Assembly (NCBI GenBank): GCA_044426085.1
Contig: JAWXUU010000004.1
Span: 62,001-126,000, forward strand
Source: JAWXUU01 sp044426085
GTDB lineage: Bacteria; Bacillota; Clostridia; Christensenellales; CAMQZB01
DNA: 64,000 nt
Reading direction: 5' to 3'
The translations under genes were made by a program, and so were the position numbers. Below are positions 8,572 through 17,311 of this stretch, piece by piece. Under the pieces are notes generated by a model. The model saw nothing but the letters and a program-made list of their open reading frames with translations, was not told where the DNA came from and searched no databases. Position 1 is the stretch's first letter. Each line of letters begins with the position of its first letter.

Positions 8572-9525
8572 TTATAAGTATAGTGATGCTCTATATAAAA
8601 GTTTATCCATAATCTCTTCAATACTACCGTTCATGCTTAGACCTGCCGCTTGAGTGTGACCGCCACCGCCATAGAAACTTGCAATTTCCGATGCTGATAT
8701 GCCAATAATTGAGCGGATAGAGATTTTGTAGACATTCTTTTTTGCTTCCAAGAAATTGATTGCAATCTTCACGCCTGTTATGCTCATAGAATAATCGATA
8801 AGCCCTTCGTTTGAAGATGAGTCTAGTCCCCTTTTTTCAAGCATTTCTTGCGAAATCACAAGCGTTGCAATTTGATTTTCGTGGTGGAGTTTTATCCTTG
8901 AGAACGCATCGCCCAAAAATAGCAATTGGTTGTGTGATTTTTGCTTGAAAATCGCCTTTGTGATTGTGTGTGGGTCTGCCCCGTGCTCGGCAAGGTCGCC
9001 CGCCATTTTCAAAACATTGGCATCGGTGTTGGAATGTCCAAAACCGCCTGTGTCTGTCATTGTGCCGGCGTATAGCAATTCTGCCATTTCCTTTGTAATT
9101 GCGATGTTGTTTTGTTTGAACATTTCATACATCACAACGCATGTTGCGGCTGCATCGGGATAGATATAATTTTCGTGCCCGAAAGATTCGCATGTTCTGT
9201 GGTGGTCGATTGAAATTACGTGAGCACCTTTCAAGCTGATTTCTAGCGTGCCTATTCTTTTGATATCGCCACAGTCGGAAAAGATTATCAAATCGTATCC
9301 ACTGCCCGCTTTGTTCGTCACTTTTTCAACCCCATTCAAAATGAAATATTTGTCTGGCATTGGCATGTCGCAAAGCACATCCGCTTCTACACCATAGGTG
9401 TTTTTGATTGCGTGATAAAGTGCAAGTCCGCTTCCGATAGTGTCGCCATCAGGGCGAGTGTGAAGCAGGATTGCTATTTTTTTGTAGCCTTTGAAAATTT
9501 CAAAGTTGATATCAATTTTCTTCAT
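8572..9525 (-). CDS. nrnA: DHH-family nanoRNase / pAp phosphatase
   Basis: NrnA degrades short oligoribonucleotides and can dephosphorylate pAp. The DHH motifs are clear: HTRPDGDTIGS near residue 22, FSDCGD near 86 and IDHHRT near 110. The C-terminal DHHA1 domain ends in FYGGGGHTQAAGLS. The product is 317 residues, as expected. It overlaps rbfA by 14 bases and lies upstream of truB, the usual rbfA-nrnA-truB order. Confidence 0.92.
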   Translation of the reverse strand: MKKIDINFEIFKGYKKIAILLHTRPDGDTIGSGLALYHAIKNTYGVEADVLCDMPMPDKYFILNGVEKVTNKAGSGYDLIIFSDCGDIKRIGTLEISLKGAHVISIDHHRTCESFGHENYIYPDAAATCVVMYEMFKQNNIAITKEMAELLYAGTMTDTGGFGHSNTDANVLKMAGDLAEHGADPHTITKAIFKQKSHNQLLFLGDAFSRIKLHHENQIATLVISQEMLEKRGLDSSSNEGLIDYSMSITGVKIAINFLEAKKNVYKISIRSIIGISASEIASFYGGGGHTQAAGLSMNGSIEEIMDKLLYRASLYL

Positions 9526-9886
9526 TTTCTTCTACCTCAGGTGAAATTTCCAATGTTGAAAGAATTTTGCTGATTTTTGCTGAATATTCATTTGATTGGT
9601 CAAGAACAATTGTTAGTGACGGAACTGTTCTGACTTTCATTTTGTGAGCAAGGCAAGTTCTTAAAAAGCCTCTTGATCTTACGATTGCATCGTATGTTTT
9701 TTTCTTTTTTTCTTCGTCTAGCGAAAAAATACTTACGACAACTTTTGCATACTTCAAATCTTGCGTTACTTCGCAAGAAAGCACGCTTGTCATTTCTGTG
9801 TTTTCTGGGTCTTTAATATCTCTTATTGCTTCTGCTAGTATTTTTGAGATTTCCGCGCCTAGAACGGCTTTTCTATCCTTTGCCAT
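9512..9886 (-). CDS. rbfA: Ribosome-binding factor A
   Basis: RbfA is a KH-type factor that assists late maturation of the 30S subunit and 16S rRNA processing. The 124-residue product has the family pattern EISKILAEAIRDIKDP followed by KYAKVVVSIF. It follows infB after about 80 bases that contain a hairpin, and it overlaps nrnA. Confidence 0.92.
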   Translation of the reverse strand: MAKDRKAVLGAEISKILAEAIRDIKDPENTEMTSVLSCEVTQDLKYAKVVVSIFSLDEEKKKKTYDAIVRSRGFLRTCLAHKMKVRTVPSLTIVLDQSNEYSAKISKILSTLEISPEVEENEEN

Positions 9887-9921
9887 AATTCTCCTTTATT
9901 CGTGCTGAGCACTTATACAAA

Positions 9922-9956
9922 AGTCAGCCGAAAGCAAGTGTTGCCCTCGGCTGACT
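9922..9956 (-). terminator. Hairpin between infB and rbfA
   Basis: AGTCAGCCG pairs perfectly with CGGCTGACT around a 17-base loop. On the minus strand it is followed by TTTTGT, a short T-run. It could partly terminate the infB message or stabilise its 3' end, since rbfA and the genes beyond it seem to share the operon. Confidence 0.55.
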
Positions 9957-9968
9957 GCCAAATATCAT

Positions 9969-12908
9969 TTATTTGATTGTTCTTTTGATTTCTTCAACGA
10001 TGAACGCTTCAATCATGTCGCCTTCCTTAATGTCTTGGTAATCTTTAAGTGAAATACCACATTCATAACCATGGTTGACTTCTTTCACGTCGTCTTTCAT
10101 ACGTTTTAGAGAGTCGATTTCGCCTTCGTGGATTACGATACCTTCACGAAGAAGTCTGATTTTTGCATTTCTTTGAACTTTACCATCGATAACATAACCA
10201 CCGACAACTGTTCCAACACCTGTGATTTTGAAGATTGTTCTAGCTTCGATTGTACCGATTGCTGTTTCCTTGAATTCTGGAGCAAGCATACCGCTCATTG
10301 AAAGTTTAACTTCTTCAATCGCGTCGTAGATGATTCTGTATGTTCTGATTTCTACACCGTCGCGTTCTGCCGTTTGTTTTGTTTTTGGATCAGGACGAAC
10401 GTTGAAACCGATGATGATACCGCCCGATGTTGATGCGAGCATGATATCTGAATCGTTGATTGCACCAACCGCACCGTGGAGCACGCGAACGCGAACTTCA
10501 TCAGTTGAAAGTTTTTCAAGTGCTTGTTTCACCGCTTCAACCGAGCCTTGAACGTCGGCTTTGATAATCAAATTCAATGTTTGAATTTCACCTTCAGAAA
10601 CGTTTTTGAACGCGTCTTCAAGAGTAACTTTTTGATCAACTTTAATCATTGATGCTTTGATTTTTGCGATTCTTTCGTTTATTACTTGTTTAGAAAGCTT
10701 ACCTTCTGGAACTGCCATGATTGTTTCGCCCGCTTCTGGAACTTCCTTGAAGCCGAGAACGCTGACAGCCATTGATGGGCCTGCTTTTTTAACTTGTTTG
10801 CCTTTTTCATCAAGCATTGCACGGATTCTGCCCGTTGCAAAGCCGGAAATAACTGTGTCGCCAACGTTGAGCGTTCCGCTTTTCACAAGGATTGTGGCAA
10901 CTGGGCCTTTACCCTTATCAAGTTTGGCTTCGATAATTGAACCACTTGCAGCTTTATCTGGATTTGCTTTGAGTTCTAGAACATCCGCTTGAAGCAAGAT
11001 TGTTTCTAGAAGGTCATCAATGCCTTCACCTGTTTTTGCTGAAACTGGCACTGCGGCAACATCGCCACCCCATGATTCCACAAGAACGTTATGTTCTGTG
11101 AGTTGTTGCATGATTCTGTTTGTATCTGCACCTGGACGGTCGATTTTGTTCATTGCAACAATCATTGTTACGCCCGCGGCTTTGATGTGGTTTATTGCTT
11201 CAATTGTTTGAGGCATAAGTCCGTCATCTGCTGCGACAACCAAGATTGCGATATCTGTGATATCTGCACCACGCTTTCTCATTGCTGTGAACGCTTCGTG
11301 CCCTGGTGTGTCGACAAATGTGATTTTTCTGCCGTCTAAGTCAACTGAATATGCACCGATATGTTGAGTGATACCACCCGCTTCGCCAAGTGTTACTTTT
11401 GCATCGCGAATGTAATCAAGAAGTGATGTCTTACCGTGATCGACGTGACCCATAACAGTTACAACCGGTGGTCTTGCAACCAAGTTTTCTTCTGTGTCTA
11501 CTGTGTCGTCGAATGATTGAGTTAGGATTTCTTCCGCTGTTTGTTCTGGTTTGTATTCTAGCGTGATGCCATAATCAATTGCGATAAGTTCTGCTGTGTC
11601 GAAATCGACTGATTCGTTAACTGTTTTCATGATACCATCAGCGAACAATTTTTTTGTGATTTGAACCGCTGGGATACCAATTTTTTCTGACAAAACTTTG
11701 ATTTGGATTGTATCTGTTGTCACAATTGCATGCTCGATTTTGATGAATTGTTGATGTTCTGCGCCAGAACCTCTTTTCTTAGTTTTGACTTTCTTGCTGC
11801 CCATTCTTTCGTCTGCGCCAATTCCGTCTTCAACGATAAAGCCTTTTCTTATCAAAGTACGCTTTGTCATTGCTTTCTTTTCGTCTTGTTTTGAATCTTT
11901 TTTCTTGGCAAAGTTTTTGCTTGTGTCTTGCTTTTGGAAAATTCCAACTGGTGAAGCTGGTTTCTTTTCTACTTTTTTAGCAAATACTTTCTTATCGTCG
12001 TCATCTTTGCCACCAAAACCGCCAGCAGCACCTTGTGGTCTTCTGTTGTTGTTGTAGCCACCTGCGCCGTTGTTGTTATATCCGCCTTGTGGTCTTGGAG
12101 CACCGCCACGGTTGAAACCACCGCCGTTGTTATTGTTGTTATTGTTGTTATAGCCACCGCGGTTGTTGTTATATCCACCACCGCCGTTGTTGTTATAGCC
12201 ACCTTGTGGTCTGCCACCGCCGTTTGAATTTTCAAATCTTCTTGGTTTTTGTGGGTTGTTTGCAGCATTTTCAGCCATTCTTTGGCGAATTCTTTCTTGA
12301 ATTTCCAACGCGCGTTTTGCTGCTGCTTCTTGAGTTGTGCTTTGGAACAAAACTGGCTGAGCCACTTCTGGTTTTGCAGCTTCAGTTTTCACGGCTTCAG
12401 TTTTCACGGCTTCTGCTTTAGGAGCGTGGGCTTTTTCCGCTTTCGGAGCAGGTGCTTTTTCCGCTTTTGGGGCAGGTTTTGCTTCTTCTTTTGGGGCAGG
12501 TTTAACTTCTGCTTTAACTTCTGCCTTTGGAGCTTCAACTTTAGCTTCTGCCTTTGGAGCTTCAACTTTAGCTTCAACCTTTGGAGCTTCCGCTTTACCT
12601 TCAACTTTTGGAGCTGGAGCATTTTCAGTTTTAACTTCAACTTTCACAGTTTCAGTTTTTTCAACTGGAGCACTTTCAGCTTTTGCCACTGGTTGTGGAG
12701 CTGGTGTTTGAACTTCCACGTTTTGAATTACTTCTTCCTTGTGGAATGTTTTTTGCACTTCTCTCACGTTTGTAAGAACGCCATCGACACTCTTTTTAAG
12801 CTCGGATACGTTTTTAGAAAGTGATTTAACCTTTCCCGATGACACAAGCTCATTTATCGCCTTTAGATTTTCTATTGATGATTTTTTATTGTTTTGATTT
12901 TCTGCCAT
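9969..12908 (-). CDS. infB: Translation initiation factor IF-2
   Basis: IF-2 is the GTPase that brings fMet-tRNA to the 30S subunit and promotes subunit joining. The product is 979 residues. The G domain has GHVDHGKTSLLDYI, DTPGHEAF and NKID; beta-barrel and C-terminal fMet-tRNA-binding domains follow. The first ~390 residues are unusual: residues ~70-185 are Lys/Ala/Pro/Glu repeats (variants of VEAKVEAPKA), and residues ~225-310 are rich in Gly, Asn and Arg (GGYNNN units with several RGG and RPQGG). GAGGAG precedes the ATG. It overlaps ylxQ by one base. Confidence 0.96.
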   Translation of the reverse strand: MAENQNNKKSSIENLKAINELVSSGKVKSLSKNVSELKKSVDGVLTNVREVQKTFHKEEVIQNVEVQTPAPQPVAKAESAPVEKTETVKVEVKTENAPAPKVEGKAEAPKVEAKVEAPKAEAKVEAPKAEVKAEVKPAPKEEAKPAPKAEKAPAPKAEKAHAPKAEAVKTEAVKTEAAKPEVAQPVLFQSTTQEAAAKRALEIQERIRQRMAENAANNPQKPRRFENSNGGGRPQGGYNNNGGGGYNNNRGGYNNNNNNNNGGGFNRGGAPRPQGGYNNNGAGGYNNNRRPQGAAGGFGGKDDDDKKVFAKKVEKKPASPVGIFQKQDTSKNFAKKKDSKQDEKKAMTKRTLIRKGFIVEDGIGADERMGSKKVKTKKRGSGAEHQQFIKIEHAIVTTDTIQIKVLSEKIGIPAVQITKKLFADGIMKTVNESVDFDTAELIAIDYGITLEYKPEQTAEEILTQSFDDTVDTEENLVARPPVVTVMGHVDHGKTSLLDYIRDAKVTLGEAGGITQHIGAYSVDLDGRKITFVDTPGHEAFTAMRKRGADITDIAILVVAADDGLMPQTIEAINHIKAAGVTMIVAMNKIDRPGADTNRIMQQLTEHNVLVESWGGDVAAVPVSAKTGEGIDDLLETILLQADVLELKANPDKAASGSIIEAKLDKGKGPVATILVKSGTLNVGDTVISGFATGRIRAMLDEKGKQVKKAGPSMAVSVLGFKEVPEAGETIMAVPEGKLSKQVINERIAKIKASMIKVDQKVTLEDAFKNVSEGEIQTLNLIIKADVQGSVEAVKQALEKLSTDEVRVRVLHGAVGAINDSDIMLASTSGGIIIGFNVRPDPKTKQTAERDGVEIRTYRIIYDAIEEVKLSMSGMLAPEFKETAIGTIEARTIFKITGVGTVVGGYVIDGKVQRNAKIRLLREGIVIHEGEIDSLKRMKDDVKEVNHGYECGISLKDYQDIKEGDMIEAFIVEEIKRTIK

Positions 12909-13231
12909 TATTTCTCCTCGCCATTATATATTATTTCGTATTTTTCATTATCCAAACCAGCCATGATGCCTTTCACCATTTGTTTATCGGTGAGCCCACA
13001 TATTTTACAACCCGTTTTGTTGACTAGCACTTCAAGCGGTTCGCCCTTTGTTATTATAAGGGGACAGCTGTGTTTGCTAGCGTAGTTTTCGGCATCTTTT
13101 CTCGCATTTTTGCCACCTGTTTCACACAGGATAACCAAAGCAAGATTACGCGCTTTTGAAAGCATCGTGGTGCCGTATATTATCTTTTTGGCTCTTGTTG
13201 CAAAGCCAACATATGATTCGATTTTACCCAA
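12908..13231 (-). CDS. ylxQ: L7Ae-family ribosomal/RNA-binding protein YlxQ
   Basis: YlxQ-type proteins belong to the L7Ae/L30e fold and bind kink-turn RNA. The 107-residue product opens GKIESYVGFATRAKKIIYG, the typical block of this family. It starts with TTG, preceded by GAGGAGG at normal spacing, inside the end of ylxR. The exact role is not established from sequence; the nusA-ylxR-ylxQ-infB order is conserved in Firmicutes. Confidence 0.88.
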   Translation of the reverse strand: MGKIESYVGFATRAKKIIYGTTMLSKARNLALVILCETGGKNARKDAENYASKHSCPLIITKGEPLEVLVNKTGCKICGLTDKQMVKGIMAGLDNEKYEIIYNGEEK

Positions 13232-13490
13232 GGAAATCCTCCTCTAACATGTCGTATATTTCAGTTGGAACTGGGCATTGATACGCTTTTGCAAGCGCGT
13301 TTTTCTTCTTCGCTTTCAAAAAGCATTCGTGATTGTCGCAGATGTATGCCCCTCTGCCATTCTTCTTTGATGTTCTGTCAAGAAAAATTTCACCTTCTTT
13401 GGTTTTTACGATTCGGATAAGGTCTTTTTTGTTCTTTTCTTCCCTACATCCGATGCATGTTCTTTGAGGTATTTTCTTTTCAATTGCCAT
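13224..13490 (-). CDS. ylxR: YlxR family RNA-binding protein (DUF448)
   Basis: The 88-residue product has the family signature RTCIGCREEKNKKDLIRIV, followed by GRGAYICDNHEC. YlxR folds resemble RNA-binding proteins, and in other species the protein has been linked to RNase P or to transcriptional control; neither role can be read from this sequence. It lies 32 bases after nusA and overlaps ylxQ by 8 bases. Confidence 0.92.
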   Translation of the reverse strand: MAIEKKIPQRTCIGCREEKNKKDLIRIVKTKEGEIFLDRTSKKNGRGAYICDNHECFLKAKKKNALAKAYQCPVPTEIYDMLEEDFLG

Positions 13491-13522
13491 TTAGTATCCT
13501 CGATTTTTGTTTTTTGTTTGTA

Positions 13523-14803
13523 TTATTCTTGAATTTCTTCGATTTCTTGAACTGCTTCAGCTTCTGTTGTTTCAACTTCAGTTGTTTCAGATTCTTCGAT
13601 TTCAACTTCTGCTGTTTCTTGAGCGGCTGCTTGAGCTTTTGCAAGGTCTTCAGCATCCATTTCTGCTTCGATTTCTGCTTTCAATTCTTCAAGGTTGATT
13701 CCGTCGATTTCTTCGATTGAATCGAATTCGTCAATCATGTTGATTTCTTCAGTTTCGCTTGCTTCAAATTTTGATGCAGCTTTAACATCGATTTTCCAAC
13801 CTGTAAGTTTTGCAGCAAGACGTGCGTTTTGACCTTCCTTACCAATTGCAAGTGAAAGTTTATCATCTGCAACAGCAACTTTTGCAATTTTCGCTTCTTC
13901 GTCGCCTTCAACGAAAGTTACTTCCGCTGGAGAAAGGCTTCTTGCAATGTATTCAAGTGGATCTTCACTGTAGTTGATGATATCGATTTTTTCACCTGAA
14001 AGTTCTGAAACGATTGCGTTCACGCGGACACCTTTTGTTCCCACGCAAGCACCAACTGCGTCGACTGAATCATCATTCGAACAGATTGCGATTTTTGTTC
14101 TTTGACCAGCTTCTCTTGCGATTGCCATGATTTCAACAATACCTTGTTTGATTTCTGGAACTTCATATTCGAAAAGCTTTCTCACGAAGTTTGGATGTGA
14201 TCTTGAAAGCATGATTTGTGGGCCTTGTGTTCCCGCTTTAACTTTTTTCACATAAACTTTAATTCTGTCGTTTACGTTGTATCTTTCGCCACGGATTTGG
14301 TCGGAAAGAAGAAGGATACCTTCTGTTTGACCTTTTCCAAGGTCGCAATAGCATGTGCCTTGTTCTTTTCTTCTGATAACGCATGTCATGATGTCGTTTT
14401 CTTTTTCGGCAAATTCCGCCACGATTGAATCGCGTTCGATTGCACCAAGACGTTGCATGATAACTTGTTTTGCTGTTTGAGCGGCAATTCTGCCGAAGTT
14501 TTTAGGTGTTATTTCTGTTGTTAGGTAATCGCCAAGCTTGATTGTTTTTTTGACTTCCAAAGCTTCTTCAAGGCAGATTTCGTTTTCGCCATCAACAACT
14601 TCTTCCACAACCAATTTTGTTGCAAAAACTTTGATTGATGCTTTTTCTTCGTTTAGGTGCACTTTTATGTCCGCACTGCTTCCGAAGTCCTTTTTGTAAG
14701 CAAAAACCAATGCTTGTTCTAATGTTTCGATAAAAATTGCTTTTGATATGCCTTTTTGCTTTTCAAGTGCGTCTAGCGCCAAAAAGAAATCGATATTGTT
14801 CAC
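13523..14803 (-). CDS. nusA: Transcription termination/antitermination factor NusA
   Basis: NusA binds RNA polymerase and nascent RNA, modulating pausing, termination and antitermination. The 426 residues contain an N-terminal polymerase-binding domain (to ~130), an S1 domain and two KH domains (VGACVGTKGVRVNAI and LAIGKEGQNARLAAKLTGW). An acidic Glu/Thr/Ala-rich tail of ~70 residues follows. It starts with GTG after GGAGGAAA. The acidic tail replaces the AR repeats found in E. coli NusA. Confidence 0.95.
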   Translation of the reverse strand: MNNIDFFLALDALEKQKGISKAIFIETLEQALVFAYKKDFGSSADIKVHLNEEKASIKVFATKLVVEEVVDGENEICLEEALEVKKTIKLGDYLTTEITPKNFGRIAAQTAKQVIMQRLGAIERDSIVAEFAEKENDIMTCVIRRKEQGTCYCDLGKGQTEGILLLSDQIRGERYNVNDRIKVYVKKVKAGTQGPQIMLSRSHPNFVRKLFEYEVPEIKQGIVEIMAIAREAGQRTKIAICSNDDSVDAVGACVGTKGVRVNAIVSELSGEKIDIINYSEDPLEYIARSLSPAEVTFVEGDEEAKIAKVAVADDKLSLAIGKEGQNARLAAKLTGWKIDVKAASKFEASETEEINMIDEFDSIEEIDGINLEELKAEIEAEMDAEDLAKAQAAAQETAEVEIEESETTEVETTEAEAVQEIEEIQE

Positions 14804-14815
14804 GATTATTTCCTC

Positions 14816-15274
14816 CTAAAATTTGATTGCTTGTGAAATCTTGCTTGTTTGTTTCAACTCAATCACTTTATCTTTACCGCCGATTGTGGCGATGATACTC
14901 TTTTGGTTATATTCTTTCAAAATGCCAGTTTGCATTTTTTTGCCTTCGAATGGGGCATAGAATTTGATTTCTATTTCCTTGCCCATATTTCTTTCGAAAT
15001 CTCTTGGAGTTTTGAATGCCCTATCAAGACCCGGTGATGAAATGTTCAAATGATACTTTGCTTCAAGTTCTTCAATTTCGTCAATCAATGGTTCAATGTT
15101 TTCTTGAACTTCCGACAAAACTTCATAATCAACCCCGCTTTCCTTATAGATATATATCCAAAGTGTTGGCGGTTCGCCTTTTCTGCCTTTTTCATAGTTG
15201 ATTTCCACGACTTCACAGCCGAGCTGTTCAACTTTGCCTGATATTTTAGCCTCGATAATTTCTGATAGACTCAT
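14816..15274 (-). CDS. rimP: Ribosome maturation factor RimP
   Basis: RimP assists assembly of the small ribosomal subunit. The 152-residue product has the family block VDYEVLSEVQENIEPLIDE followed by YHLNISSPGLDRAF. AAAGGAG precedes the ATG. As first gene of the operon it is read from the promoter at 15337-15365 through a leader with a hairpin. Confidence 0.92.
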   Translation of the reverse strand: MSLSEIIEAKISGKVEQLGCEVVEINYEKGRKGEPPTLWIYIYKESGVDYEVLSEVQENIEPLIDEIEELEAKYHLNISSPGLDRAFKTPRDFERNMGKEIEIKFYAPFEGKKMQTGILKEYNQKSIIATIGGKDKVIELKQTSKISQAIKF

Positions 15275-15297
15275 GTTTACTCCTTTTTACAAAATCA

Positions 15298-15365
15298 AAA
15301 GCGAGCAAATTTGCCCGCTTTCGTTTCTACAATGCTATATTACCATTATTCTTGCAAAAAAGCAA
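15298..15365 (-). promoter_or_regulatory. Promoter and leader hairpin of the rimP-nusA-infB operon
   Basis: TTGCTT and TAATAT on the minus strand are 17 bp apart (15337-15365). The leader then holds a near-perfect palindrome, AAAGCG-GCAAATTTGC-CGCTTT with one mismatched pair (15298-15322). No T-run follows on the minus strand, so it is more likely a leader structure than a terminator. NusA feeds back on its own operon leader in E. coli; whether this hairpin does something similar is open. Confidence 0.55.
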
Positions 15366-15506
15366 GTAAAATATGCGTTTTTTGTTTCTTTTTATTACAT
15401 TTATTTCTAATTTTGAAATTTTTACATGCTTTTATTGGTTTTTTTGAATACCACGGATATTTTTTTAAATACTTTTAGAGTTTTTTTAATTATTTTCCGA
15501 AATATA

Positions 15507-15535
15507 TTGACAAATTTCGCAAAGGGTTATACAAT
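15507..15535 (+). promoter_or_regulatory. Promoter of the tetR-udk operon
   Basis: TTGACA and TACAAT are separated by 17 bp, ending about 66 bases before the TetR ATG. Confidence 0.75.
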
Positions 15536-15601
15536 ATTCCTATACTATTACAGCACATTTTTTGCACACTCAATAGATCATTGCTACAACTAAGGAGAAA
15601 C

Positions 15602-16159
15602 ATGAAGAAATCAATTGAAACAAAGCAACTTTTGCTTAGCACGGTTAAAAACCTTTTATCCCACACTGCGGATATCAAGGTTAAGGACATCACAGACACT
15701 GCATTTGTCAACATCGCGGCGGTGAATTATCACTTCGACGATAAAGACAGACTGGTTGAGCTCGCCATGAACGAGATTTTTGTCGACTTCAAATATGAAA
15801 TCAACAACTTTGACCCATCGCAGTTTGAAAATTTTGATGACGCCATTGTCGCTTTTGTTCGATTGAATTTCATTTTTGTTAAAAACCACATTGGCTTTTT
15901 CAGAAAAATCACCCAATCTGGTGATTACGGCAATAGATACTTTCACGATGAAGAATTTATCCGCATTATCTCTTCCAAATTCGCATCGATGAATATCGAC
16001 AAAAACGATATGGGAATTTCCGCAACTTTTACAAGTATGCTCGCCCAAGTCGTATTCGCAGCTTTATTTTTTCCAAACGAACTTGAAGATATTGAAAACA
16101 GCGCGAATTCTGAATTTTTAAATACTTATTTTTCCCAAATCAAAAAGTCATTCATGTGA
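15602..16159 (+). CDS. TetR-family transcriptional regulator
   Basis: A 185-residue repressor-type protein. Residues ~10-50 form the helix-turn-helix with the TetR signature VNIAAVNYHFDDKDRLVELA; the rest is the alpha-helical ligand and dimer domain. The frame opens earlier at 15581, but AAGGAG precedes the ATG at 15602. It is seven bases from udk, so the two are one operon, and it probably represses its own promoter. The ligand is unknown. Confidence 0.88.
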   Translation: MKKSIETKQLLLSTVKNLLSHTADIKVKDITDTAFVNIAAVNYHFDDKDRLVELAMNEIFVDFKYEINNFDPSQFENFDDAIVAFVRLNFIFVKNHIGFFRKITQSGDYGNRYFHDEEFIRIISSKFASMNIDKNDMGISATFTSMLAQVVFAALFFPNELEDIENSANSEFLNTYFSQIKKSFM

Positions 16160-16166
16160 GGTTATT

Positions 16167-16796
16167 ATGAACACAATTATTATCGGTGTTGCAGGCGGAA
16201 CGGGCTCGGGCAAAACCACTGTTTCAAAAAAATTATTCCAAGCTTTCGACGGCGATGCTATCATGATTTCACACGATTATTATTACAAAAACAACACTCA
16301 CCTTTCTTTTGAAGAACGCGTGAAACAAAACTATGACCACCCCAACGCACTTGATACCGACATGCTTGCAGGTCACCTTGCCGATTTGAAGGCGGGGAAA
16401 AGCATAGATTGTCCACAATATTCTTTTGATAGGCACATAAGAACTGATGAAATTTTAAAACTTTCGCCTGCTCAAATTGTTATTGTTGACGGTATTTTAA
16501 TTTTTGAAAATAAAGAACTTCGCGACCTTTTCGACATCAAGATTTTCGTTGATACCGACGCCGACGTTCGCTTTATCAGAAGGCTTAAACGCGATGTGAA
16601 AAAGCGCGGAAGAAGCATGGAATCTGTTATTGACCAATATCTTACAACAGTGAAAATCATGCACGACCAATTTGTTGAACCATCAAAAAAATTCGCAGAT
16701 ATCATAGTTCCCGAAGGCGGAAAGAATATGATCGCAGTTGATATGCTTATTAATGGAATCAATGCGAAGCGTGGCGAAGCTTCGCTTCGCAATTAA
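16167..16796 (+). CDS. udk: Uridine kinase
   Basis: Udk phosphorylates uridine and cytidine to UMP and CMP for pyrimidine salvage. The 209 residues show the P-loop GVAGGTGSGKTTV at residues 7-19, the SHDYYYK block and the C-terminal block KKRGRSMESVIDQY. The last codons (for A-S-L-R-N) lie in an inverted repeat of the preceding bases, and the TAA stop is supplied by the first heptamer of the adjacent foldback element, so the C-terminal tail looks re-written by the insertion. Confidence 0.93.
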   Translation: MNTIIIGVAGGTGSGKTTVSKKLFQAFDGDAIMISHDYYYKNNTHLSFEERVKQNYDHPNALDTDMLAGHLADLKAGKSIDCPQYSFDRHIRTDEILKLSPAQIVIVDGILIFENKELRDLFDIKIFVDTDADVRFIRRLKRDVKKRGRSMESVIDQYLTTVKIMHDQFVEPSKKFADIIVPEGGKNMIAVDMLINGINAKRGEASLRN

Positions 16797-17035
16797 AAAT
16801 TAAAAATTGAAAATTGAAAATTGTGGTAAAGCACTCGCTTCGCTCTGTGCATGCTATTATTTTAATATATCGAATAAAACAAGGGATACACATCAGACGT
16901 GTATCCCTTTAATTTTAAATATTGATTGCATGAAGCGATAGCGAAATGCTATACCACAATTTTTAATTTTTAATTTTTAATTTTTAATTTTTAATTTTTA
17001 ATTTTTAATTTTTAATTTTTTTTTAATTTTTTCAA
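16763..17035. repeat. Heptamer-capped foldback element, copy A
   Basis: Left to right: a junction hairpin over the udk 3' end (TGCGAAGCG with CGCTTCGCA, 16763-16791); four AATTRAA heptamers from 16791; the box TGTGGTAA; a hairpin starting GCACTCGC; a central terminator-like stem (AAGGGATACAC with GTGTATCCCTT, 16881-16910); a mirror hairpin; TACCACA; then nine AATTTTT heptamers to about 17024 and a degenerate tail. The central stem followed by T-rich DNA probably terminates udk. There is no coding capacity. Confidence 0.85.
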
Positions 17036-17048
17036 AATTAAAAAAATT

Positions 17049-17236
17049 ATACCCGCAGATGCCGTATGCCAAAATATTGAAACCCTGCTTCGCAAGGGGG
17101 GTTGCTGTTTTTGAAAGTCAAAGATCTTCTTTTTGGGCGAATCGACCCGAAGCTTGCTATCTTTTCAAATAACTTATCGCATCCCATTTTTATATTGTGG
17201 ATTTTTATCGTGACACCTCGAACAACGCAGGCATGA
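17049..17236 (-). ncRNA. Candidate structured RNA with 6S-like layout
   Basis: About 190 bases without an ORF fold as a closing stem (ATGCC with GGCAT), a wide central region with a side hairpin (CCCTGC-TTC-GCAAGGG) and a long irregular arm. Arm pairs include GGGtTGC with GCAtCCC, AAAGAT with ATCTTT, CTTC with GAAG and GGG with CCC. This resembles 6S RNA (closing stem, central bubble, long arm, about 190 nt). The strand is uncertain; minus is preferred because a T-run follows the closing stem there. No clear promoter was found. It is offered as a candidate only. Confidence 0.3.
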
Positions 17237-17311
17237 ATTATTTGTTTTGTTTGTTTTGTTTGTTTTGTTTTTATTAGTTTAATGCTTTTTGATTGTTTTT
17301 ATAACTTGTTT

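Noticed and set aside
12404..12640. A 78-residue Lys/Leu-rich minus-strand frame
   Set aside because: Out-of-frame reading of the same infB repeats.
12249..12824. A 191-residue plus-strand open frame opposite infB, rich in Phe, Ser and Trp
   Set aside because: It is the mirror of the Lys/Ala/Glu repeats of IF-2; repetitive codons keep the other strand open. No ribosome site or promoter.
15656..16048. A 130-residue minus-strand frame opposite the TetR gene
   Set aside because: Shadow frame; the plus-strand gene has a clear helix-turn-helix, promoter and ribosome site.
17100..17180. tRNA or tmRNA in the gap after udk, because of a GGGTCGATTCGCCC-like arm
   Set aside because: The loop is not a proper T-loop and no acceptor stem, CCA or D-arm can be placed.
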